64,000 bases of DNA. It comes from Colwellia polaris (lineage in GTDB: Bacteria; Pseudomonadota; Gammaproteobacteria; Enterobacterales; Alteromonadaceae). The stretch covers positions 1 to 64,000 of the forward strand of contig NZ_NBOE01000003.1 in the NCBI RefSeq assembly GCF_002104515.1, read 5' to 3'. Position 1 is the first letter of the stretch; each line of letters starts with the position of its first letter. The translations under genes and the position numbers were made by a program. The notes under the pieces are model-generated. The model searched no databases. It worked only from the letters and a program-made list of their open reading frames with translations, and was not told where the DNA came from. Positions 57,709-64,000 of this stretch are shown in pieces.

Positions 57709-60411
57709 GTGGAATCGGTAATTGAACGTATAAAAAAAGGAAATTTTTCGCATTTTCACGGTGGTATTCACCCGCCTGAGCAAAAATTTCTTACCAGCAC
57801 TAAACCTATTGCCAGTGCACAAATACCTGAGCAGCTAATAATTCCGCTACGCCAACATATTGGTCAAGCCGGCAAATTAATTATTAGTGTTGGTGACAAG
57901 GTACTTAAAGGACAAGCTCTCACGACTATAGATACCCCAATGTCGTTGCCTGTTCATGCACCAACAAGTGGTACAATTACTGATATCAAATTAATGCCGA
58001 TACCTCACCCATCAGGGTTGAGCGAAGCTTGTGTAATATTAACTCCTGACGGTGACGACACATGGCAGCCGCGTAAAATATGTCCTGACTATAAGTTATT
58101 AAGCAAAGAAAATATTTTAGATAAAATTGCGAATGCTGGTATTGCTGGAATGGGCGGCGCTGGATTTCCTACCAAAGTAAAAGTAAGTACACTCTCAAAG
58201 ATTGAATATTTAATTATTAATGCTGCTGAGTGTGAACCCTATATCACCGCTGATGATTTATTAATTCAAGAGCATAGCCCAACCATTTTAGATGGTATAA
58301 AAATAATCGACCATTTATTGTCACCAACAAACATTCTTATTGGTATTGAAGACAATAAACCCAAAGCAATTGACGCTTTAATGAAAGCTACCGCCGATAT
58401 TGACCACCTTCAAGTTTGTGTTATTCCAACAAAATATCCGAGTGGCGGTGAAAAACAGCTGATTCAGATATTAACTGGGCAAGAAGTACCTTCAGGTGTT
58501 TTACCTAGCTCTTTAGGTATTATTATGCAAAACATTGGCACTTGTTTTGCCATTGCTGATGCTGTCATTAATGATACTCCTCTTATAAAGCGTGTAGTGA
58601 CTATAAGCGGGCAAGCACTGGAGAAACCTCAAAATATCTGGGCATTAATTGGTACACCTGTCGGCTTTTTAACAAAGCATTGTGGTTATCAAAATAATGA
58701 AAAGCAGCATTTAATTATGGGTGGCCCTATGATGGGCTTTAGTTTACCCACAGATCAAATACCAGTCATAAAAAGCACTAACTGCATTTTAGCGCCGAGT
58801 GAAATTGAAATAGCTTCACCTTTTTCCTCTACCAGTAGTAAAGAAGTAGAATGTATTCGTTGCGGACAATGTGCTGATGTATGCCCTGCACAATTACTGC
58901 CTCAAGAATTACAGTGGAGTGCAAAAGCAAAAGATCAAGCTCAACTGGCCAAACTTAATTTATTTGATTGCATTGAATGTGGTGCTTGCGCTTATGTATG
59001 CCCTAGCCAAATTCCTTTAGTGCATTATTACCGTGTCGCCAAAGCTGAAATTCGTCAACAAAAGTTACTTGATATAAAAGCTGAAAAAGCCAAAGTAAGG
59101 TTTGAAGCACGAAAACTAAGACTGGAGCGTGAGAAAATTGCCCGCGCCGAAAAACACAAAAAAGCAGCAGAAGCTCGCAAAGCTAGAATGAACTCTGGCA
59201 CAGCAGCAGCTAAATCTGAAAAATCCGCAGTTGCCGATGCTCTCGCACGTGTAAAAGCTAAAAAAGCACAAGCTAATAAAGCGATAGCTAGTTCAGATAA
59301 CAACAAAGAAAACCCAGCAACAGAGCAAGTTGACTCAGGTAAAAGCCAAGTAGCAAATGCCATTGCTCGAGCAAAATCGAAAAAACTAGCTCAGCAAGAA
59401 CAAGCGCAGTTAGACGCTATAGATACGCAACAAGACAACGAATCTCCAAGTTCACTAGCAACTAAACAAATCGAGCCTGTTGTAATAGATAAAAAAGCAA
59501 AAGTAGCCGCTGCTATTGCAAAAGCGAAAGCAAAGAAACGTCAAAAAGAAACAACAGCGAATAATACTGATAGTAATAGTGAAAGCGAAAGGAATGATTC
59601 AGCTACTACTCAAAGTACATCAAATAAAGCGGATCATGAAACAATAGATACCGCAGTAACAGAATCGGTTAATGCACCTGAAAGTGCTAACAAAACGCTA
59701 GATAAAAAAGCAAAAGTAGCTGCAGCTATTGCAAAAGCGAAGGCGAAGAAACGTCAAAAAGAAACAACAGCGAATAATACTGATAGTGATACTGATACTA
59801 ATAGTGAAAGTAATAGTGAAAGCGAAAGTAATGATTCAGCTACTATTCAAAGTACATCAAATAAAGCGGAACATGAAACAATAGATACCGCAGTAACAGA
59901 ATCGGTTAATGCACCTGAGAGTGCTAACAAAGCGCTAGATAAAAAAGCTAAAATCGCGGCGGCAATTGCAAAAGCTAAGTCAAAAGCTAAGTCAAAAGCT
60001 AAAGCTAAATCAGCTATAAAATCAGAGTCTGACGCAAGTTTACAAAATGTTGAGACATCAACAACAAAGATAGAACCAAGCCAAGAGCCAATGAAAAACG
60101 CTGAAATTGAGCATGAAACTAGCGACGTTCAATCAAAAGTTAACAATAATACAGCTGATATAGATAGAAAAGCTAAGATAGCCGCCGCAATAGCTAAAGC
60201 TAAAGCCAAAAAACTGGCTAATAATACGCAAAAATCTTCAAGCGAATCTTCTAAGCAAAAGCTACAACAACCAGAGCATTCAGAAATTGTTGAGGCAAAA
60301 GCCAAAAACCTTGAAGCTGAAAACAAAAAAGCGCGCGTTGCTGCTGCAGTCGCTAAAGCGAAAGCAAAAAAGCTGGCTGCTTCAGCCAATAAATCAACCC
60401 ATTCAGAGTAA
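57709..60411 (+). CDS. rsxC: Electron transport complex subunit RsxC with long repeat tail
   Basis: A 900-residue subunit binding NADH, FMN and two 4Fe-4S clusters. GTG 57709 is preferred to the TTG three bases upstream because AAGAGG (57698-57703) lies at better spacing. Core signatures are FHGGIHPPE near 16-24, GIAGMGGAGFPTK near 145, CIRCGQCADVCP and CIECGACAYVCP near 385-435. From about residue 450 the chain is a charged Lys/Ala tail of seven degenerate units of the form KAKVAAAIAKAKAKK, separated by Ser/Asn/Glu spacers. E. coli RsxC (740) has a shorter tail of the same kind. Confidence 0.95.
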   Translation: MESVIERIKKGNFSHFHGGIHPPEQKFLTSTKPIASAQIPEQLIIPLRQHIGQAGKLIISVGDKVLKGQALTTIDTPMSLPVHAPTSGTITDIKLMPIPHPSGLSEACVILTPDGDDTWQPRKICPDYKLLSKENILDKIANAGIAGMGGAGFPTKVKVSTLSKIEYLIINAAECEPYITADDLLIQEHSPTILDGIKIIDHLLSPTNILIGIEDNKPKAIDALMKATADIDHLQVCVIPTKYPSGGEKQLIQILTGQEVPSGVLPSSLGIIMQNIGTCFAIADAVINDTPLIKRVVTISGQALEKPQNIWALIGTPVGFLTKHCGYQNNEKQHLIMGGPMMGFSLPTDQIPVIKSTNCILAPSEIEIASPFSSTSSKEVECIRCGQCADVCPAQLLPQELQWSAKAKDQAQLAKLNLFDCIECGACAYVCPSQIPLVHYYRVAKAEIRQQKLLDIKAEKAKVRFEARKLRLEREKIARAEKHKKAAEARKARMNSGTAAAKSEKSAVADALARVKAKKAQANKAIASSDNNKENPATEQVDSGKSQVANAIARAKSKKLAQQEQAQLDAIDTQQDNESPSSLATKQIEPVVIDKKAKVAAAIAKAKAKKRQKETTANNTDSNSESERNDSATTQSTSNKADHETIDTAVTESVNAPESANKTLDKKAKVAAAIAKAKAKKRQKETTANNTDSDTDTNSESNSESESNDSATIQSTSNKAEHETIDTAVTESVNAPESANKALDKKAKIAAAIAKAKSKAKSKAKAKSAIKSESDASLQNVETSTTKIEPSQEPMKNAEIEHETSDVQSKVNNNTADIDRKAKIAAAIAKAKAKKLANNTQKSSSESSKQKLQQPEHSEIVEAKAKNLEAENKKARVAAAVAKAKAKKLAASANKSTHSE
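59488..59937 (+). repeat. Near-identical tandem duplication inside rsxC
   Basis: Unit 1 is 59488-59700 (71 codons) and unit 2 is 59701-59937 (79 codons). They are almost identical apart from 24 extra bases of GATAGTGATACTGATACT-like sequence in unit 2 and a few substitutions. Both are multiples of three, so the reading frame is kept. The low divergence points to recent duplication by slippage or recombination. Confidence 0.9.
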
Positions 60412-60420
60412 ATTAGCACC

Positions 60421-61485
60421 ATGGCATTTTGGATAGCAAGTTCTCCACATAATCATCAACAAAGCGAAACCTCGGCCCTGATGAGGCTCGTTATATATGC
60501 CACAATTCCGGGTATATTGGCTCAATGGTACTTTTTTGGTTGGGGGAATTTAATCCATATAGCTTTAGCTGTTACCACTGCAATCGTCGCCGAATTTACT
60601 GTTTTGTCTCTTCGTGATAAAAAAATCACATCACAGTTATTTGATGGTAGCGCGATATTAACCGCCGTATTACTTGGCATTAGTTTACCTGCTCTAGCAC
60701 CGTGGTGGATAACCATTATTGGTAGCATATTTGCTATCGCAGTCGTTAAACAGCTTTACGGTGGTTTGGGCCATAACCCTTTTAATCCTGCGATGGCAGC
60801 GTATGTCATGTTGTTAATTTCATTCCCTGTACAAATGACCCAGTGGCAACCGCCATTGTCTTTGTTGGCTATGGACATACAATTTAATGACACACTTGCG
60901 GTTATTTTTTCTGGTTATACCCCTCAAGGTTACTCTGTAGAACAAATTCGTACCCATATCGACGGCTACACCATGGCAACACCTTTGGATACCGTGAAAA
61001 CTAACCTTACCCTCGGTTTAACAGTCGCTGAAAGTATGAACTCACCCGTTATTGGCAAGCACTTTGGTTTAGGGTGGGAATGGATAAACGCAGGTTTTTT
61101 ACTGGGTGGCTTATTTTTACTGTTCAAAAAAGCAATCCACTGGACCACACCATTTAGTTTCTTAATCAGTTTATTTGTTTGTAGTTTTATTGCTTTTATT
61201 ATCAGCCCTGACAGCAGTACATCTACTATGTTTAACTGGTTTACCGGTGCAACAATGCTCGGCGCATTTTTCATTTTAACCGACCCTGTTTCAGGTGCAA
61301 CCAGTGTAAAAGGTAGGTTAGTTTTCGGTGCGCTTGCTGGTTTATTAGTTTATTTAATTAGAAATTTTGGTGGTTACCCAGATGCAATAGCGTTCGCGGT
61401 ATTATTATGTAATATGGCAGCCCCTTTAATCGACCAATACACTCGACCGCGTACCTACGGACATGATTTAGGAGCTAAAAAGTAA
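60421..61485 (+). CDS. rsxD: Electron transport complex subunit RsxD
   Basis: A 354-residue membrane subunit with about nine helices. Thr187 in YTMATPLD corresponds to the threonine that carries covalent FMN in E. coli RsxD (Thr187 there too). GHNPFNPAMAAYVMLLISFP is near 118-137. Its stop overlaps rsxG's ATG. Confidence 0.95.
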   Translation: MAFWIASSPHNHQQSETSALMRLVIYATIPGILAQWYFFGWGNLIHIALAVTTAIVAEFTVLSLRDKKITSQLFDGSAILTAVLLGISLPALAPWWITIIGSIFAIAVVKQLYGGLGHNPFNPAMAAYVMLLISFPVQMTQWQPPLSLLAMDIQFNDTLAVIFSGYTPQGYSVEQIRTHIDGYTMATPLDTVKTNLTLGLTVAESMNSPVIGKHFGLGWEWINAGFLLGGLFLLFKKAIHWTTPFSFLISLFVCSFIAFIISPDSSTSTMFNWFTGATMLGAFFILTDPVSGATSVKGRLVFGALAGLLVYLIRNFGGYPDAIAFAVLLCNMAAPLIDQYTRPRTYGHDLGAKK

Positions 61486-62126
61486 TGTCTGAATTAACGC
61501 CAGCAATCAGTAAAAACTCACTAATATTAGCCTTATTTGCTATTTCTTGCACAGCGGCAGTCGCTATTGTACAACTGCTTACTGCTGATCGTATTGAACA
61601 ACAAGCGCAACAAAAACTTATCAGGCAGTTAAATCAAGTCATTCAAAAAGATAATCACGACAATGAAATGTTTCTTGACTGTATTGTCGCGCCTGAAGAT
61701 AACAATTCAGATTTACTCATCGATGTTATCTATCGCGCTAGGCTTAATAATGCTCCAACTGCCGCAGCAATAAAAACCGTTGCCCCTGATGGTTATAGTG
61801 GCAATATCGAATTGTTAATTGCTATTAATACCGACGGCAGTGTTAGTGGCGTTAGAACCCTAATGCATAAGGAAACACCCGGTTTAGGTGATAAAATAGA
61901 GCGTAGAAAAAGTGCTTGGATAGATAGTTTTTCAGGAAAAAAACTTCTCGACGACAACGATAGTCGCTGGGCTGTTATAAAAGATGGTGGTATGTTCGAC
62001 CAATTTACTGGCGCAACTATAACCCCGAGAGCTGTAGTTAAAACGGTAAGAAAAACAATCGAATATTTTGAGAGTAATCAAGAGCGTATTTTTTCTACCG
62101 CCAGTAATTGTGGAGTTTACCCATGA
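61485..62126 (+). CDS. rsxG: Electron transport complex subunit RsxG
   Basis: A 213-residue subunit with one membrane helix (about 12-32) and a periplasmic FMN-binding domain. The flavinylation motif FTGATIT at 174-180 places FMN on Thr178. [11 protein letters not shown] near 128-138 is conserved. An ApbE flavin transferase is needed but is not in this window. Confidence 0.95.
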   Translation: MSELTPAISKNSLILALFAISCTAAVAIVQLLTADRIEQQAQQKLIRQLNQVIQKDNHDNEMFLDCIVAPEDNNSDLLIDVIYRARLNNAPTAAAIKTVAPDGYSGNIELLIAINTDGSVSGVRTLMHKETPGLGDKIERRKSAWIDSFSGKKLLDDNDSRWAVIKDGGMFDQFTGATITPRAVVKTVRKTIEYFESNQERIFSTASNCGVYP

Positions 62127-62827
62127 AAATAAATCCAGAATATAAAGAACTCGCATGGCAAGGTTTATGGAAAAATAACCCAGGGCTTGTGCAGTTGCTT
62201 GGCCTTTGCCCTTTACTTGCTGTCACATCAACGGTTGTTAACGCCTTAGGCTTAGGCATAGCAACGCTGTTTGTGCTTATTTGTTCGAATGCTACCGTGT
62301 CTGCCATAAGACAATGGGTACCTAAAGAAATTCGTATTCCAATTTTCGTTCTTATTATTGCCACTTTTGTTACCTGTGTGCAATTACTCATGAACGCCTA
62401 TACCTACGATTTATATCAATCGTTAGGTATATTCTTACCGCTTATTGTGACTAACTGCGCCATTATTGGTCGTGCCGAAGCCTACGCCTCTAAAAACCCG
62501 ATCAAACAAGCAAGCTTCGATGGTTTAATGATGGGCCTTGGCTTCTTGGCAGTACTTCTGGTGCTTGGTGCGATACGTGAAATATTAGGCCAAGGAACAT
62601 TATTTGATGGTGCAAACTTATTTCTTGGTGAATGGGCGACTCAACTTAAAATAGAAGTTTACCAGCTTGATAGCCAGTTTTTATTAGCCATACTTCCTCC
62701 GGGTGCTTTTATTACTATGGGCTTTTTAATTGCAGGTAAAAATGCTATTGATCAAAAAATAGCGCAAGCTAAACCTAAAAAATTAGAACAAGCCATTGAG
62801 CGTGTACGTGTAAACTTTGAAAGTTAA
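62123..62827 (+). CDS. rsxE: Electron transport complex subunit RsxE
   Basis: A 234-residue, six-helix subunit, paralogous to RsxA and inverted in the membrane. ATG 62123 overlaps the rsxG stop (ATGA) and gives the family start [20 protein letters not shown]; the more upstream ATG is not used. [18 protein letters not shown] and [16 protein letters not shown] hold the conserved cysteines. Last rsx gene; nth follows after 48 bp. Confidence 0.95.
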   Translation: MKINPEYKELAWQGLWKNNPGLVQLLGLCPLLAVTSTVVNALGLGIATLFVLICSNATVSAIRQWVPKEIRIPIFVLIIATFVTCVQLLMNAYTYDLYQSLGIFLPLIVTNCAIIGRAEAYASKNPIKQASFDGLMMGLGFLAVLLVLGAIREILGQGTLFDGANLFLGEWATQLKIEVYQLDSQFLLAILPPGAFITMGFLIAGKNAIDQKIAQAKPKKLEQAIERVRVNFES

Positions 62828-62875
62828 CACGACATATTTACTTGAAACTTAAAGTATAAAGAATCAAAAAGCCTG

Positions 62876-63538
62876 ATGAATAAAGATAAAAGAATAGAAA
62901 TGCTAACTCGGTTAAGGGATAACAATCCAAACCCGACCACCGAGCTAAATTTTTCCAGCCCTTTTGAGCTTTTAATTGCGGTACTGTTATCGGCTCAATC
63001 AACCGACGTTGGAGTTAATAAGGCTACGGATAAATTATATCCTGTCGCTAATACCCCACAAGCTATACTTGACTTAGGCCTTGATGGCCTAAAATCTTAT
63101 ATTAAAACCATTGGCTTATTTAATACTAAAGCAGTAAACACGATTAAAACCTGTCAAATGTTAATAGATTTGCATGGCGGTGAAGTGCCTGAAAACAGAG
63201 CTGCGCTCGAAGCTCTGCCTGGTGTTGGTCGTAAAACGGCTAATGTCGTGTTAAATACCGCATTTGGTTGGCTAAAAGATAACGAAGGTAAATACTTTAT
63301 TGCCGTTGATACCCATATTCAACGCGTAGCTAACCGCACAGGTTATGCTAAAGGTAAAACAGTTGAAGAAACCGAACAAAATATTGTTAAAAATACCCCA
63401 AGAAAAACTGAATTTTTCTTTAACTTGCACCACTGGTTAATACTGCACGGTCGCTATACTTGTGTAGCAAGAAAACCACGATGTGGCTCGTGTATTCTAG
63501 AAGACTTATGCGACTTTAAAGATAAAACTGAAGACTAA
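62876..63538 (+). CDS. nth: Endonuclease III
   Basis: A 220-residue base-excision-repair glycosylase/lyase for oxidised pyrimidines. The helix-hairpin-helix LPGVGRKTANVVLN holds catalytic Lys120, and Asp145 lies in VDTHIQR. The C-terminal [4Fe-4S] ligands are C-X6-C-X2-C-X5-C (CVARKPRCGSC...C). Compared with E. coli Nth there is a seven-residue insertion before the catalytic Asp (LKDNEGKY region, 133-140). The rsx-nth linkage is conserved in gammaproteobacteria. Confidence 0.96.
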   Translation: MNKDKRIEMLTRLRDNNPNPTTELNFSSPFELLIAVLLSAQSTDVGVNKATDKLYPVANTPQAILDLGLDGLKSYIKTIGLFNTKAVNTIKTCQMLIDLHGGEVPENRAALEALPGVGRKTANVVLNTAFGWLKDNEGKYFIAVDTHIQRVANRTGYAKGKTVEETEQNIVKNTPRKTEFFFNLHHWLILHGRYTCVARKPRCGSCILEDLCDFKDKTED

Positions 63539-63619
63539 TAGCTAACGCAAAAGTTTACGAAACATATTCATAAGCAATTAATAGCATTATCAATTGAACG
63601 TTAAAAGGATAAATCAACG

Positions 63620-64000
63620 ATGAAATTTTTACACTCGATGGTTCGTGTTAACGACCTAGAAAAATCACTCGACTTTTATATTAAGCATTTAGGTTTAGTA
63701 GAAACTCGCCGTGTTGATATACCTGAAGGTAAATTTAGCTTAATATTTTTAGCAACTGAGCCAGGCGCGGCTGAAATAGAGCTTACCCACAATTGGGGAT
63801 CGGAAGAAGAATATACTGTTGGCAGAAACTTTGGTCATTTAGCCTTTGAAGTTGACGATATTTATGCGTTATGTGAAAAGCTAATGGCTGCTGGTATTAC
63901 CATCAATAGGCCTCCGCGTTGTGGCCATATGGCTTTTGTTAAATCGCCTGATAATATTTCCATTGAATTACTACAAAAAGGCGAAAAACTTGCGCCAAAA
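63620..64000 (+). CDS. gloA: Lactoylglutathione lyase (glyoxalase I), cut by window edge
   Basis: 127 codons are visible from ATG 63620 (AAAAGGA upstream) and no stop occurs before base 64000. The metal ligands of the two beta-alpha-beta modules are present: His5, Glu54, His73 and Glu116, spaced as in E. coli GloA (His5, Glu56, His74, Glu122). It converts the methylglyoxal-glutathione hemithioacetal to S-lactoylglutathione. The family is about 130-135 residues, so only the last few residues are missing. Confidence 0.92.
   Translation, partial: MKFLHSMVRVNDLEKSLDFYIKHLGLVETRRVDIPEGKFSLIFLATEPGAAEIELTHNWGSEEEYTVGRNFGHLAFEVDDIYALCEKLMAAGITINRPPRCGHMAFVKSPDNISIELLQKGEKLAPK

Overview
The window looks like chromosomal DNA of a psychrophilic or marine gammaproteobacterium of the Alteromonadales, closest in character to Colwelliaceae (Colwellia or Thalassotalea). 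The evidence is AT-rich DNA, gammaproteobacterial gene orders (gltA next to sdhCDAB-sucABCD; rimP-nusA-infB-rbfA-truB-rpsO-pnp-nlpI; rsxABCDGE-nth; alaA-yfbR) and dispersed repeats of a kind common in marine genomes. The assignment is inference from gene content; no rRNA or tRNA gene was seen.

Left part (1-24.9 kb) is a mosaic of mostly single genes: a secreted sulfatase; a predicted membrane-anchored HTH-TPR regulator; a tight three-gene envelope cassette (lipoprotein, ClpP-fold secreted protein, coiled-coil lipoprotein); an S4 RNA-binding protein; a GNAT acetyltransferase; a periplasmic Kelch protein; proS; an LRAT-like protein; alaA-yfbR; a PqiA-like membrane protein; a small Rieske protein; a solute-binding-like protein; a CDF metal exporter with an altered site; gsk; a small DUF3545-type protein; a DHH phosphoesterase; an S9 peptidase; and a zinc-ribbon protein. 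It ends in about 1.4 kb of non-coding repeats at 23.6-24.8 kb.

Middle part (24.9-41.6 kb) is central metabolism. sucABCD and sdhCDAB run leftward and gltA runs rightward from a shared control region, so most of the oxidative TCA cycle lies in one block. SucB carries two lipoyl domains. A hybrid response-regulator/histidine kinase follows, then tcdA facing a cysteine desulfurase fused to a SufE/CsdE sulfur acceptor, which together could supply sulfur for and carry out the cyclic t6A37 tRNA modification.

Right part (42-64 kb) has the leftward translation and RNA-decay cluster. It starts from a structured leader with promoter and terminators ahead of rimP and runs to pnp, then nlpI and an uncharacterised membrane-anchored metzincin-like protease. 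Rightward from there are a CsrD-type degenerate GGDEF/EAL protein, the complete rsxABCDGE electron-transport operon (RsxC with a long, recently duplicated Ala/Lys repeat tail), nth, and gloA running off the edge.

The most unusual signals are: (1) the repeat array at 23.6-24.8 kb, whose copies fold into a three-way junction with compensatory stem changes and with hairpin loops that match the CsrA-binding consensus, while csrD is encoded 30 kb away; (2) the three-gene envelope cassette; (3) the nlpI-linked protease; (4) the CsdA-CsdE fusion beside tcdA; (5) the rimP leader RNA.
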